64,000 nt of DNA from Arthrobacter sp. 9V (GTDB lineage Bacteria > Actinomycetota > Actinomycetes > Actinomycetales > Micrococcaceae): the NCBI RefSeq assembly GCF_902506065.1, contig NZ_LR732912.1, forward strand, positions 2,970,842-3,034,841, read 5' to 3'. The notes under the pieces are model-generated. The model saw only the letters and a program-made list of their open reading frames with translations, did no database searches and was not told the origin of the DNA. Positions 39,106-48,500 of this stretch are shown here, piece by piece; position 1 is the stretch's first letter, and the number at the start of each line of letters is the position of its first letter. The position numbers and the translations under genes were made by a program.

Positions 39106-40410
39106 TTAGACGCGCGCTGCACGGCGGCGCATGGATGTGAGAATGAGTCCCGCAGCGCAGAGGACCACTCCGGCAATTCCAACTGCCGCGAAGCCGCCCG
39201 AAGGACCCACGGTGTCAATGAAGACTCCGGCCAGGGGTGCGCCGAGCGCGACTCCTGCTGTCAGCGCAGAGCCATACCAGCCCATGGCTTCACCACGGCG
39301 CTCCTCCTCAACGAGGTCAGCCACTTTTTCCGAGGAAGCAGACAGGACCGGGGCGCACAGCAGGCCCGGCAGCAGTGACAGGAACGCCAGTGTCCAGGTG
39401 TCCTGGGCAAAGCCCATGGGAATGGTAAGTGCCGCCATGCCCAGCAGCAGGAGCATGGGCGAGATGGAGCGCTTCATTGACCCGTAGATGAGGCCGCCAA
39501 CTACCGACGCTGCGCACCAGAAAAAGAACACGATGCCGATTTGGTTCTGGTGCCCGCCACGCTCCAATAGCCCCACAATGCTGACGTCGGAACCGCTCAG
39601 TACCATGCCGGATCCGGCGGCCACCGTGAAAAGAGCCGCGACAGAAACCGTGAACCAGGTGAAGTTCCTGGCGACGCGATTCCGCAGAGCCGCAGTTCGG
39701 GAAGTAGACGACGCCATTTCCGACGCCGCTTCCTGGACATGGGCAGGTGCTGACGCCACCATGGCAGCCTCGGCAGCTGCAAGGTCAGCTGCTGCCCGGT
39801 CCGCGGATTCCTGCGGGGTGCAGATGACCTCGCTGCGGGTGGGCGGGTTGAACCACATCAGGAACAGCCCTGCCACGGAGACGGAAATACCCACGGCTGT
39901 CAGCCCAACGGCCGAGAATCCGCTGGTGGCAACGATTGCGCCAACAGCCGGCCCGATCATGAAGACCAACTCGGTGGCAATGGAATCGAGGGCGAACGCC
40001 GAACGCCGCTGCTCGCCGTCCACCATGACGCCCAGTGACTGCCGGACGACGCTGAAGATGGGCAGCGTGAAAAGGCCGCCGATAAATACCAGCGGCAGCA
40101 GCCACTCATACGACACGTGGGGAACGATCGACCAAATGACAGTCTCCGAGACGACTGAGGGGATCAGCGCCTTTCTGAGGCCCACCATGTCCACCCGGCG
40201 GCCACGCCACGGGGCGCCCAGCGCAATGCCAATGGTCATGACGGCGGCTGCCGCACCGGCCGCGGCGTACCCTTGGCCGAGGGTCAGCACGATGTGCAGG
40301 GTGAGGAGGACACCCGCTGCCGAGTGCGGGATGCGGGCAATCATGCCTACTACCAGCAAGCGCCGGACAGGACGGATGGACAGCATCTCTTTGTAGAGAG
40401 CAAAGTTCAC
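39106..40410 (-). CDS. MFS transporter
   Basis: A 434-residue membrane protein with about 12 hydrophobic segments and the MFS loop GAPWRGRRVDMVGLR after TM2. A charged, Ala-rich cytoplasmic loop (about 205-255) divides the two halves. It starts with GTG. The gene follows the SseB-like gene by 51 bp on the same strand, at the end of the histidine gene run. Substrate unknown; no specific subfamily motif recognised. Confidence 0.85.
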   Translation of the reverse strand: MNFALYKEMLSIRPVRRLLVVGMIARIPHSAAGVLLTLHIVLTLGQGYAAAGAAAAVMTIGIALGAPWRGRRVDMVGLRKALIPSVVSETVIWSIVPHVSYEWLLPLVFIGGLFTLPIFSVVRQSLGVMVDGEQRRSAFALDSIATELVFMIGPAVGAIVATSGFSAVGLTAVGISVSVAGLFLMWFNPPTRSEVICTPQESADRAAADLAAAEAAMVASAPAHVQEAASEMASSTSRTAALRNRVARNFTWFTVSVAALFTVAAGSGMVLSGSDVSIVGLLERGGHQNQIGIVFFFWCAASVVGGLIYGSMKRSISPMLLLLGMAALTIPMGFAQDTWTLAFLSLLPGLLCAPVLSASSEKVADLVEEERRGEAMGWYGSALTAGVALGAPLAGVFIDTVGPSGGFAAVGIAGVVLCAAGLILTSMRRRAARV

Positions 40411-40461
40411 TGGCTAATTCCTCTTGTTCCCCAGGGCAGCCCCGGGAAACCGGCACTGCCA

Positions 40462-41373
40462 TTAATGCCGCGCGGGCTCCTGTGCTGCGCGCTGCAGTTT
40501 TACTTCCATGGAATCTACGCCCTCGGCAAAGGAATCCATCCGCGCCCAAGCATCATTCAGCTGGGCAACGAGTGTCTGCACAGCCACGGCGTCGAGTCCG
40601 TCTTCGAGGAAGAGGACCACACGCAGTTCCGGCCCTGCACCGCCCCCGGATACCTGACGGCCATCCGCCGTCAACGACACAACGCCACCACCGGGCTGCG
40701 TCTCAAGGCGACGGACCGTACGAAATTCTGAAACCGTTGAAGCGAGAGCTGTCTCCAGTTGATCATCAAGGTAGGACGGGGTCCAGTTTTTCTGCTGGGC
40801 CAGCGCCCACATAGCAGGCCGGCGCACCACAAATGCGAAATCGGAGCCGGGGTCGATAACCAGAAGCTGCGCGCCCTCAGACACAGCAGAAAGCGCTGCA
40901 CGGGCGGCATAAACGGCCACTGGGCGCGCCTCCGAATGCCACGCCTCAAGGGCAGCAGCGGAGGTAAAGACCGGCATGGCCGTCCGACCATCCGGAGCCT
41001 TGAGTGTGACCAACGCCATATCGGCTTGCTTGTCAGCGTGCAGGCCGTCTACGCCTTCTGCTTCCTCAGCCAACTGAGCAATAACGGGAACGAAAACCCG
41101 TGCCGTGGCCAGTGAAGCTACAACGTCAGCCTCACTGCCCGTCCCATTGATGAGTTTTGCGATGGCGGCAACGTAGCCCGCATCCGCCGAGCCGTCGTCG
41201 TCTTCAAAATTGTGAATTTTGGCGTCGTCACCGCTAAGACTCCTACCGGACCATGGCTGGCCGGCAGAGTCGGCGGCTCCCCCGGCGCCAGCCAATGCGG
41301 CCGCGATGTGGCCCGGAAGCTGGCGCCCTGCGTGGCCGTGTCCGCCGTGCTGGTGATCTGCGCTGTGCGGCAT
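40462..41373 (-). CDS. SseB family protein
   Basis: A 303-residue protein with an SseB-type N-terminal domain (VPVIAQLAEE, AMPVFTSAAALEAW, GAQLLVIDPGSDF) and a C-terminal SseB-like half (VVLFLEDGLD and beyond). The first 50 residues are His/Gly/Ala-rich and probably disordered; the early His residues might bind metal. Function is not established. Its ATG overlaps the priA stop by one base (TGATG), so it is translated with the histidine genes, as commonly seen in Micrococcales. Confidence 0.85.
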   Translation of the reverse strand: MPHSADHQHGGHGHAGRQLPGHIAAALAGAGGAADSAGQPWSGRSLSGDDAKIHNFEDDDGSADAGYVAAIAKLINGTGSEADVVASLATARVFVPVIAQLAEEAEGVDGLHADKQADMALVTLKAPDGRTAMPVFTSAAALEAWHSEARPVAVYAARAALSAVSEGAQLLVIDPGSDFAFVVRRPAMWALAQQKNWTPSYLDDQLETALASTVSEFRTVRRLETQPGGGVVSLTADGRQVSGGGAGPELRVVLFLEDGLDAVAVQTLVAQLNDAWARMDSFAEGVDSMEVKLQRAAQEPARH

Positions 41374-42116
41374 CAGCGGCGGCCGGCAACGTCCAGCGCT
41401 TCGGGCAGCGTAAAGGCACCGGCGTAGAGTGCCTTGCCCACAATCGCGCCCTCAACGCCCAGCGGTACCAGTTCACGCAGAACGCGGAGGTCTTCCAGGC
41501 TTGAGATACCGCCGGAGGCCACCACAGGCTTGCCGGTCTTTTCCACCATCTGGCGGAGAAGTTCAACGTTAGGGCCCTGAAGCGTTCCGTCTTTGGTGAC
41601 GTCGGTGACAACGTAGCGGGCACAGCCGGCATCCTCAAGGCGTGCCAGAACCTCCCAGAGGTCGCCGCCTTCCTTGGTCCAACCGCGTCCGGCGAGCGTT
41701 GTGCCGCGGACATCGAGGCCGACGGCGATCTTGTCGCCAAAGCGGCTGATCGCACTGCGCGTCCACTCAGGGTTTTCCAACGCTGCCGTTCCAAGGTTCA
41801 CGCGCGCAACACCCAGTTCCAGTGCACGCTCCAGGGACTCGTCGTCGCGCAATCCGCCCGAAAGTTCTACTTTCACGTTGAGCTGGGAGACAACTTCACT
41901 GATCAGCGCCGCATTGTCCCCACGGCCGAAGGCGGCATCGAGGTCCACCATATGCACCCATTCGGCACCGGCATCCTGCCAGTTCAGTGCTGCTTCCAGC
42001 GGTGTTCCGTAGCTGGTTTCCGAGCCGGCTTCTCCCTGCAGGAGGCGGACCGCTTGGCCGTCAACAATGTCAACGGCGGGCAGGAGTTCCAGAACGGACT
42101 GGGCGGAGGAGGTCAT
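41373..42116 (-). CDS. priA: Bifunctional HisA/TrpF isomerase PriA
   Basis: A 247-residue (beta/alpha)8 isomerase. In actinobacteria the HisA homologue PriA acts on both ProFAR (histidine) and PRA (tryptophan). Motifs are [15 protein letters not shown] with the catalytic Asp, [19 protein letters not shown] with the second Asp, and VVASGGIS. The bifunctional call rests on lineage and overall sequence; no separate trpF lies in the window. GGAGGT lies just before the ATG. It is coupled to the SseB-like gene downstream. Confidence 0.93.
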   Translation of the reverse strand: MTSSAQSVLELLPAVDIVDGQAVRLLQGEAGSETSYGTPLEAALNWQDAGAEWVHMVDLDAAFGRGDNAALISEVVSQLNVKVELSGGLRDDESLERALELGVARVNLGTAALENPEWTRSAISRFGDKIAVGLDVRGTTLAGRGWTKEGGDLWEVLARLEDAGCARYVVTDVTKDGTLQGPNVELLRQMVEKTGKPVVASGGISSLEDLRVLRELVPLGVEGAIVGKALYAGAFTLPEALDVAGRR

Positions 42117-42164
42117 GTGTGTCCTAGGAGTTCGAGAAGTAACGCGGCTTATGGAGCGACTGGT

Positions 42165-42323
42165 TCAGTTACCCAGCGTCAGGAGATAGGCGGCCAGCAG
42201 GGACATCCCGGCCAGCACGTAGAAAGAGATGGACACCCACCGCGGCTTCTTCTGCTGGTGGAAGGAGATGCCCCCACCCACCAGCAGGCCGGCAAGGCCC
42301 ATCAGTAGTACCGACCACAACAT
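42165..42323 (-). CDS. Small two-helix membrane protein between hisH and priA
   Basis: A 52-residue protein whose ATG directly follows the hisH stop (TAGATG), so it should be translationally coupled. It has two hydrophobic segments: residues 2-20 (MLWSVLLMGLAGLLVGGGI) and about 31-50 (ISFYVLAGMSLLAAYLLTLG). They are joined by a basic loop, HQQKKPRW. A hairpin topology with the basic loop inside is likely. No family recognised. Its size and place argue for a real gene; codon use is GC-rich like its neighbours. priA starts 48 bp downstream. Confidence 0.8.
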   Translation of the reverse strand: MLWSVLLMGLAGLLVGGGISFHQQKKPRWVSISFYVLAGMSLLAAYLLTLGN

Positions 42324-43067
42324 CTAGGCGGCACCGCTTCCGGAGGCATCCGGAGCCGGCTTGCGGAGACTGTCCACCCAGTTCCGCAGGAGCCTGGCTC
42401 CGGCATCGCCCGACTTCTCAGGGTGGAACTGCGTAGCGCAGAGCGGGCCGTTCTCCACCGCGGCAATGAAGCGTGCACCATGCTCGGACCAGGTGACCAT
42501 GGGAGGAGCCATGCGGGGCTGGACGACGTCGAAGTTCCACTCTTGAACACCATAAGAGTGCACAAAGTAGAAACGTTCCTCTTCAACGCCCTCGAACAGC
42601 TTGGAACCTTCCGGGACGTCCACGGTGTTCCAACCCATGTGGGGAACCACGGGAGCGGGAAGGAGCTCAACCTTGCCTGGCCACTCGGCCATACCCTCGG
42701 ATTCTGTGCCATGCTCAACGCCGGCCTCGAAGAGGACCTGCAAGCCTACGCAGATAGCCAGCACAGGACGGCCTCCGGCAACCCGGCGCCCGATCATGCG
42801 GATGGCATCAACAGACTTTAGTTCCTTCATCACGGTCTCGTAGGCACCAACACCGGGCACCACCAGACCGTCAGCGTTGAGGACGTCCTCAGGCTTGGAA
42901 CTGAGCAACACGTGCGCACCCGCGCGTTCAAGGGCACGAACAGCGGAGCGAACATTGCCCGATCCATAGTCAAGAACGGTGACCGTAGGCTTGCCTTCGG
43001 GCGACTCCGGCTTCACGGATGCAGCAGCGTCAACCACTGCCCCATCCTTCAAGAACTGGCCACTCAT
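42324..43067 (-). CDS. hisH: Imidazole glycerol phosphate synthase, glutaminase subunit
   Basis: A 247-residue class I glutamine amidotransferase that supplies ammonia to HisF. The catalytic triad is C106 (AICVGLQ), H215 and E217 (FHPEKS), with the oxyanion-type PGVGAY segment. An N-terminal extension of about 25 residues precedes [11 protein letters not shown]. Its ATG overlaps the hisB stop as ATGA. The HisF partner is not in this window. Confidence 0.95.
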   Translation of the reverse strand: MSGQFLKDGAVVDAAASVKPESPEGKPTVTVLDYGSGNVRSAVRALERAGAHVLLSSKPEDVLNADGLVVPGVGAYETVMKELKSVDAIRMIGRRVAGGRPVLAICVGLQVLFEAGVEHGTESEGMAEWPGKVELLPAPVVPHMGWNTVDVPEGSKLFEGVEEERFYFVHSYGVQEWNFDVVQPRMAPPMVTWSEHGARFIAAVENGPLCATQFHPEKSGDAGARLLRNWVDSLRKPAPDASGSGAA

Positions 43068-43690
43068 AGCGCCCCCTTGGTGGACGGGATGCCCTCAACA
43101 CGGGGATCGGATTCAACAGCTGCACGCAGCGCGCGGGCAAAGGCCTTGAACTGCGCCTCCACGATGTGGTGGGGGTCGCGCCCGGCCAAGACATTCATGT
43201 GCAGGCAAATTCCAGCATGCAGCGTGATGGCTTCAAAGACGTGACGTGTCAGCGAGCCCGTGAAGTGCCCACCGATCAAGTGGTACTCCTGTCCGGCGGG
43301 CTCGCCCCCGTGTACCAAATAGGGACGCCCGGAGACATCCACGACGGCGTGCGCCAAGGCTTCGTCCAACGGAACCGTCGCTTCACCGAAACGACGAATA
43401 CCCGCCTTGTTGCCCAAGGCCGTGCGGAGAACTTCGCCGAACGTGATGGCGACGTCCTCCACCGTGTGGTGCGCGTCAATGTGGGTGTCGCCAGTGGCCT
43501 TGACGGTCATGTCTATCAAGGAGTGCTTGCACAGGGCCGTGAGCATGTGGTCATAGAACGGAACCGAGGTGCTGATGTCCGATACACCAGAGCCGTCCAG
43601 GTTAATCTCCACAAGCACCGAAGATTCGCTGGTGGTGCGCTCCATGCGCGCAGTGCGGGCAGCGGTCAGCTTGGCGCCGGATTCGCTCAT
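43064..43690 (-). CDS. hisB: Imidazoleglycerol-phosphate dehydratase
   Basis: A 208-residue monofunctional dehydratase for the sixth histidine step. The metal-binding repeats are visible: [22 protein letters not shown] and the later [17 protein letters not shown]. It lacks the histidinol-phosphatase domain of E. coli HisB, as usual in actinobacteria. It lies 46 bp after hisC. Confidence 0.96.
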   Translation of the reverse strand: MSESGAKLTAARTARMERTTSESSVLVEINLDGSGVSDISTSVPFYDHMLTALCKHSLIDMTVKATGDTHIDAHHTVEDVAITFGEVLRTALGNKAGIRRFGEATVPLDEALAHAVVDVSGRPYLVHGGEPAGQEYHLIGGHFTGSLTRHVFEAITLHAGICLHMNVLAGRDPHHIVEAQFKAFARALRAAVESDPRVEGIPSTKGAL

Positions 43691-43736
43691 TGGGACGTCC
43701 TTATACAGGGAGGGTGGGTTGGGTCTACTAACAAGT

Positions 43737-44858
43737 TTAGGCGCGGTGTGACTCTGTGCCGTTCAGCAAGGCTTCCAAGGCCTCCAGGAAGGCTGTTGTT
43801 TCCGGCTCGGTTCCAGCGGTGACACGCAAATGCCCGGGAATGCCGACGTCGCGAATCAGCACGCCGGCGTCCAGCAGGCCCTGCCAGATTGCGTGTGGTT
43901 CCTCAAGGCCGCCAAAGAAGACGTAATTGGAGTCGGAAGCAGCGGGCTTGAGGCCCATACGCAGCAGCTCAGTAACAATGCGGTCGCGTTGGACCTTGAT
44001 GTCCTCGACGTCGGCCATGAGCGCTTCGCGGTGGGTCAGCGCAGCAAGGGCAGTCGCCTGGGTAACAGCGGAGAGGTGGTAGGGCAGGCGAACCAGCCGG
44101 ATAGCGTCTGTGACCTCAGGTGCGGCAGCCATGTAACCGAGCCTGGCACCGGCGAGGGCAAACGCCTTGCTCATGGTCCGTGAGACGATCAACCGCTGAC
44201 GGCCGGGCAGCAGGGTCAAAGCACTCGGAGTATTGTCGTGCGCAAACTCGTGATAAGCCTCATCCACGATCACGATGGCCTGGCTGGCTTCGCCCGCCTC
44301 GTAGACCGCCTCGACGACGTCCAGGCTCAGCCCTGTACCAGTCGGATTGTTCGGTGAGCACAGGAACACAATGTTGGCTCCCGTTTCCCGGACCTGGGAA
44401 GCCGCCGATTCGGCGTCCAGCCCGTAGTCATCAGCGCGGACTCCCCGGACATACTCAGTGTCAGTACCACTGGCGAGAAGGGGGTACATGGAGTACGTGG
44501 GAGGGAAGCCGAGGGCCTTGCGTCCGGGTCCACCGAAAGCTTGGAGAATCTGCTGCAGGACTTCATTGGAACCGTTGGCGGCCCAGATGTTGTCAGGCGA
44601 AAGTCCGTGACCCAGGTATTCGGCCAAAGCTTCACGGAGTTCGGTGAACTCGCGGTCCGGGTAGCGATTCAGCCCTGTAGCTGCAGCGGCAACGGCCTCG
44701 GTGATGGCGGCTTGAACATCCGCGGGGACGCCATGGGTGTTCTCGTTGACATTGAGCAAAATGGGGACATCAAGCTGCGGTGCGCCATAGGGGCTCAGTC
44801 CACGCAGGTTGGTCCGGAGGGGAAGTCGGTCAAGTCGCTCAAGCTGGTCACTCACCAT
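43737..44858 (-). CDS. hisC: Histidinol-phosphate aminotransferase
   Basis: A 373-residue PLP-dependent class I/II aminotransferase. The PLP lysine is K231 in SRTMSKAFA, with SPNNPTGT and VDEAYHEF as conserved pocket segments. The N-terminal [11 protein letters not shown] is typical of HisC. It is the first visible gene of the hisC-hisB-hisH-(small ORF)-priA run; hisD is not upstream here. A GTG one codon downstream is an alternative start. Confidence 0.95.
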   Translation of the reverse strand: MVSDQLERLDRLPLRTNLRGLSPYGAPQLDVPILLNVNENTHGVPADVQAAITEAVAAAATGLNRYPDREFTELREALAEYLGHGLSPDNIWAANGSNEVLQQILQAFGGPGRKALGFPPTYSMYPLLASGTDTEYVRGVRADDYGLDAESAASQVRETGANIVFLCSPNNPTGTGLSLDVVEAVYEAGEASQAIVIVDEAYHEFAHDNTPSALTLLPGRQRLIVSRTMSKAFALAGARLGYMAAAPEVTDAIRLVRLPYHLSAVTQATALAALTHREALMADVEDIKVQRDRIVTELLRMGLKPAASDSNYVFFGGLEEPHAIWQGLLDAGVLIRDVGIPGHLRVTAGTEPETTAFLEALEALLNGTESHRA

Positions 44859-44934
44859 CCCAGTTTAAGGGGCCGCAGCGACTGCCGACTAACTGTGACG
44901 CCCCGCCCCAGGTCCCGGCAGGCCTGAAAGGGAC

Positions 44935-45294
44935 TCAGTTTGCAGGGACGAACAGCTGCTGGCCAGGCAGGATGCGGCCACCTCGGAGGTCGTTGAGCTG
45001 GATGATCTCGGCGATTACATCGCGAGGGTCCCGCTCCGGAGCAGCCGCACCGGCGATGCCCCACAGGGACTGGCCGGGTTGGACCGTGACCGTGACGGCC
45101 ACAGGCGGCCGCAGCTGCGATTGTGAGTCGGCCGCCTTGGCCGGGGAGTTGATGAAACCGGCAAGACTCAGCAACGCCGCTACCAACAACATGGCGGGAA
45201 TGCCAAAGAAGACGATTCGTCCCCGGCGGGTCAGACGCAGGCGAGCTGGTGCCTGAGTAGTGCGAAAATCAGCGAACGTGGTGACTGCGGACAT
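44935..45294 (-). CDS. LysM membrane protein beside lexA; probable SOS cell-division inhibitor
   Basis: A 119-residue protein with one membrane helix at about 28-48 after a basic N-terminus, and a LysM domain at about 68-117 (VTVQPGQSLWGIAG, IIQLNDLRGG, ILPGQQLFVP). It diverges from lexA, with three candidate LexA boxes between. YneA of Bacillus, DivS of Corynebacterium and Rv2719c of mycobacteria are lexA-adjacent SOS division inhibitors; YneA and Rv2719c have LysM domains. By position and architecture this is the equivalent. No catalytic hydrolase domain is visible. Confidence 0.85.
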   Translation of the reverse strand: MSAVTTFADFRTTQAPARLRLTRRGRIVFFGIPAMLLVAALLSLAGFINSPAKAADSQSQLRPPVAVTVTVQPGQSLWGIAGAAAPERDPRDVIAEIIQLNDLRGGRILPGQQLFVPAN

Positions 45295-45381
45295 GAGCTG
45301 AGCCCTTCTGAGCTATTGCCACGCTCCGGGATACCCGGTGCTTGGCTGCCAATTCTTAGTGTTCCCCTCGCCGGCCCCGGA

Positions 45382-45408
45382 GATGTTCGAACGCTATGTT
45401 CGAACATC
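45382..45408. promoter_or_regulatory. Perfect inverted repeat in the lexA/LysM control region
   Basis: 11-bp arms GATGTTCGAAC and GTTCGAACATC flank a 5-nt centre (GCTAT). Each arm contains the SOS half-site GTTCGAAC. Spacing is one base longer than the standard GAAC-N4-GTTC box, so it may be an atypical LexA site serving the LysM gene. Confidence 0.6.
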
Positions 45409-45428
45409 CGGCTACAGCATCAGGTTTA

Positions 45429-45444
45429 TAGAACACATATTCGA
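45429..45444. promoter_or_regulatory. Candidate LexA box 1 (lexA side)
   Basis: TAGAACACATATTCGA matches TCGAAC-N4-GTTCGA with two mismatches and correct spacing. It lies about 200 nt before the lexA start. Confidence 0.65.
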
Positions 45445-45495
45445 ACCTTGCTATGACATTTTTAGCACTTATCAACGAACGGTGTCGAGACTCGC

Positions 45496-45511
45496 TAGAA
45501 CAAATGTTTGA
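45496..45511. promoter_or_regulatory. Candidate LexA box 2 (lexA side)
   Basis: TAGAACAAATGTTTGA matches the Gram-positive SOS box CGAAC-RNRY-GTTYG at all but the first base. It is nearest to lexA and the most likely autoregulatory site. Confidence 0.75.
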
Positions 45512-45643
45512 TAAACGCCTGTGCCTGCCCTACGTTTGAGTGAAGAAACAGCACTGTTTCAGTGGAACAGGAGGGTCTGACATTTTTTGCAGACCCTCGC
45601 AGCCCCGGCATTCATCGGGCGGAACGGAAAGGCGTTGGCGAAC

Positions 45644-46387
45644 ATGGCAGCGAAAGCCACAGGCGGCGGGGCACCCCTGCGGAGCCAACAGCCTCAGAAG
45701 AGTCCCAAAAGCCTGACTGTCCGGCAGAAAAAAATCCTGGAGACCATCCAGCGGTCGGTTAATGACAATGGCTACCCGCCCAGCATGCGTGAAATCGGCG
45801 ACACCGTGGGCCTGGCCAGTTTGTCCAGTGTCACGCATCAATTGTCCCAACTGGAGAAGCTGGGCTACCTCCGAAGGGATCCCAAGCGCCCCCGCGCCAT
45901 GGAAGTCCTGATGCCTTTGACCCTGGATGGCGGTTCCATTCCCGGAGTGGAAGCCCCTGCCACTCTTCGCAGCGCTGGTGGCCTTGCCGTTACCGAGCTG
46001 GCCAGCTCCAGTGACACCGCCATGGTGCCGCTGGTGGGCCGCATTGCAGCCGGCGGTCCGATCCTGGCTGACCAAACGGTGGAAGACGTCGTTGCACTCC
46101 CCCGGCAACTCGTGGGGCATGGTGAACTGTTCATGCTCAAAGTTGCCGGCGATTCGATGATTGACGCCGCCATTTGTGACGGCGACTGGGTAGTGGTCCG
46201 GCGACAGAACGATGCCATCAACGGCGACATCGTTGCTGCATTGCTGGATGACGAAGCAACCGTGAAGACATTCCGGCAGCGGGACGGTCACACGTGGCTG
46301 TTGCCGCAAAACACCCAGTACGAGCCCATCCTCGGTGATCAAGCCACCATCATGGGCAAGGTCGTTTCGGTACTGCGGTCCCTCTAG
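45644..46387 (+). CDS. lexA: LexA repressor
   Basis: A 247-residue SOS repressor. The N-terminal winged helix is at about 22-90 ([31 protein letters not shown]). The self-cleavage site is A136-G137 in RIAAGGP, and the Ser-Lys dyad is S171 (GDSM) and K208 (TVKTF). RecA filaments trigger cleavage. The ATG at 45644 has GGAAAGG about 11 nt upstream; an in-frame earlier start at 45587 would add 19 residues. Boxes upstream indicate autorepression. It also likely controls recA, the LysM gene and the radical SAM gene in this window. Confidence 0.96.
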   Translation: MAAKATGGGAPLRSQQPQKSPKSLTVRQKKILETIQRSVNDNGYPPSMREIGDTVGLASLSSVTHQLSQLEKLGYLRRDPKRPRAMEVLMPLTLDGGSIPGVEAPATLRSAGGLAVTELASSSDTAMVPLVGRIAAGGPILADQTVEDVVALPRQLVGHGELFMLKVAGDSMIDAAICDGDWVVVRRQNDAINGDIVAALLDDEATVKTFRQRDGHTWLLPQNTQYEPILGDQATIMGKVVSVLRSL

Positions 46388-46439
46388 GGGCTTTACAAAC
46401 CTTCCCGCCCGTTTTGGGGCTCGTACGTTTCAGCGCTCG

Positions 46440-48500
46440 TTACGGGGCTTTGCTTGACCCCAGACGCTCCAAAACGCCACGAACCACTGCTCGGTCCGTC
46501 GTAGCCCAGAACGGTGGCAGGGCGGCCCGCAGGAAGGCCCCGTAGCGTTCTGTCGAAAGCCTGGAGTCGAGCACCGCAACAACGCCCTTGTCTCCGGTGG
46601 AACGAATGAGACGGCCTGCACCTTGTGCCAGCCGAATTGCGGCGTGGGTTGCTGACACTGCCATGAAGCCGTTCCCACCCGATTGAGCCACTGCCCGGGA
46701 ACGGGCAGTCATCAGGGGATCATCGGGGCGCGGGAAGGGTATGCGGTCAATCACCACCAAACGGCACGAGCCACCCGGAACATCTACGCCCTGCCATAGG
46801 GACATGGTTCCGAAGAGGCAGGTGTCAGGCTCATCCGCGAATTGCTTCACCAAGGCTGCCATGGTGGATTCCCCCTGGCAGAGGATGTCTACGTCCAGTC
46901 GAAGCCGCATGGCATCGGCGGCCTCTTCTGCGGCGCGCCGTGAGGAGAACAGGCACAGGGCTCCGCCTCCGGATGCACGGATCAGGTCTTCGAGCTCATC
47001 CAGCGCCTCAGGGGAGGTACCACGGCCGGGTTTGGGCAGGTGCTTCGCCACGTACAGGACGCCCTGCCTGGGGTAGTCGAAGGGTGATCCGACGTCGATA
47101 CCGGTCCAGCTCGGTGCACCGTCTCCGATGAGGCCCAGGCCACCTGCCGCCGGCTCGAAGGCCGAGCCGATGGCCAGTGTTGCGGAGGTCAGCACCACGG
47201 TGTGTCCGGCGAAGAGGCCCTCACGAAGCCGTCCGGCCACGCTCAGCGGTGCGATGTTGATCAAAGCAGGAGCAGTCTCATCGGGTGGCGAATAGCCTTG
47301 CTGGGGATCGAACGTGCTGTTCCGGGAGAACCAGACCACTTCGCGGTTCTCCTTGGCGGCCAGCATCCGCTCGCACAGTTCCAGGATGAGCATCAGGCGT
47401 GAACGGGCCAGCTGCCGTCCGCCGTCCACTGCGTTTGAGGAATCCGTTTTCGAATCCGAGAGTGCGGCGCGTGTGGCCTCCCGCAGTTGATCCAGGCAAT
47501 CAAGCTGTTCGTCATTGAGGCCGTTGGGCAACAAGCCATTGGGCACGCCGGCTATGGCCATGTCCAGACGGTCGGCAGCGGCGTTCAGGGCATCCACGGT
47601 GATGGCCGTGTGCTTGCGGGCGCTTGAGGCCGCCGCATGGACCATAGCCACGGACAACTGCCCTGAAACGGCTCCCGTAACGCGGTCCTGAAGCTCGTGG
47701 GCCTCGTCAACCACCACGACGTCGTACTCAGGCAGAACAGCCAAGCCCTCAAAGGCGCTGACGGCCAGCATGGCATGGTTGGTGACTACCACATCTGCCT
47801 CAGCTGCCCGGGAGCGGGCCAACTCGCTGAAGCACTCTTCTGCCATGGGGCACTTTTGGGCGCCCAAGCACTCCATGGACGTCACGGATACCTGCCGCCA
47901 AGCTCGGTCAGTGACGCCGGGCATGAGTTCGTCGCGGTCCCCGGTAGTGGTCTTTTCCGCCCATTCCCGCAGGCGGACCACTTCTTTGCCGAGTTGAGAT
48001 TGCGGTCCACCCATGGAGGCGGCGAAGTGGGGGACGCTGGTGTCCTCCCCCAGGGAGAACAGCTGGCCTTCGGAGGGCTCTTCGCTGGGGAACCCGCCTT
48101 CGAGTTTCTGCAGGCACACGTAATTGGCCCTGCCCTTGACCAACGCCACGTTAACGGGGCGCTCAAGTGCAGGGTTGATGTTCTCCAGCAGGCGTGGCAG
48201 GTCCCGTCCCACGATCTGGGTCTGGAGGGCCAAAGTGGCGGTGGACACCAGCGTCGGTTTGTCGCTGTCCATGGAATGGGCAATCAACGGAATCAGGTAT
48301 GCCAAGGACTTACCGGTTCCGGTTCCCGCCTGGACCAGCAGATGTTCCCCGGTTTCTATGGCCCGGGTGACATGCTTGGCCATTTCATGCTGGCCGGCAC
48401 GGCTTTGTCCGCCCATGCCGGCAACAGCCCGATCCAACAACTCGAGGGTGACCTTCTCCCCCACCGACTCGACGACGTCCGCCGCCACTTTCTCAACCAT
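46440..48500 (-). CDS. DinG-like ATP-dependent DNA helicase (XPD family)
   Basis: A 686-residue superfamily 2 helicase of the DinG/XPD group. Walker A is QAGTGTGKS near residue 62, and the DEAH-type box is VVVVDEAHEL. C-terminal motifs include LFGTMSLWQGVD and GRLIRS. Cysteines between motifs I and II (CLQK, CLGAQKCPMAEEC) could hold the iron-sulfur cluster of this family. Its ATG at 48500 overlaps the hflX stop by 8 nt. No LexA box is seen at the hflX-dinG promoter, so SOS control is not indicated here. Confidence 0.92.
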   Translation of the reverse strand: MVEKVAADVVESVGEKVTLELLDRAVAGMGGQSRAGQHEMAKHVTRAIETGEHLLVQAGTGTGKSLAYLIPLIAHSMDSDKPTLVSTATLALQTQIVGRDLPRLLENINPALERPVNVALVKGRANYVCLQKLEGGFPSEEPSEGQLFSLGEDTSVPHFAASMGGPQSQLGKEVVRLREWAEKTTTGDRDELMPGVTDRAWRQVSVTSMECLGAQKCPMAEECFSELARSRAAEADVVVTNHAMLAVSAFEGLAVLPEYDVVVVDEAHELQDRVTGAVSGQLSVAMVHAAASSARKHTAITVDALNAAADRLDMAIAGVPNGLLPNGLNDEQLDCLDQLREATRAALSDSKTDSSNAVDGGRQLARSRLMLILELCERMLAAKENREVVWFSRNSTFDPQQGYSPPDETAPALINIAPLSVAGRLREGLFAGHTVVLTSATLAIGSAFEPAAGGLGLIGDGAPSWTGIDVGSPFDYPRQGVLYVAKHLPKPGRGTSPEALDELEDLIRASGGGALCLFSSRRAAEEAADAMRLRLDVDILCQGESTMAALVKQFADEPDTCLFGTMSLWQGVDVPGGSCRLVVIDRIPFPRPDDPLMTARSRAVAQSGGNGFMAVSATHAAIRLAQGAGRLIRSTGDKGVVAVLDSRLSTERYGAFLRAALPPFWATTDRAVVRGVLERLGSSKAP

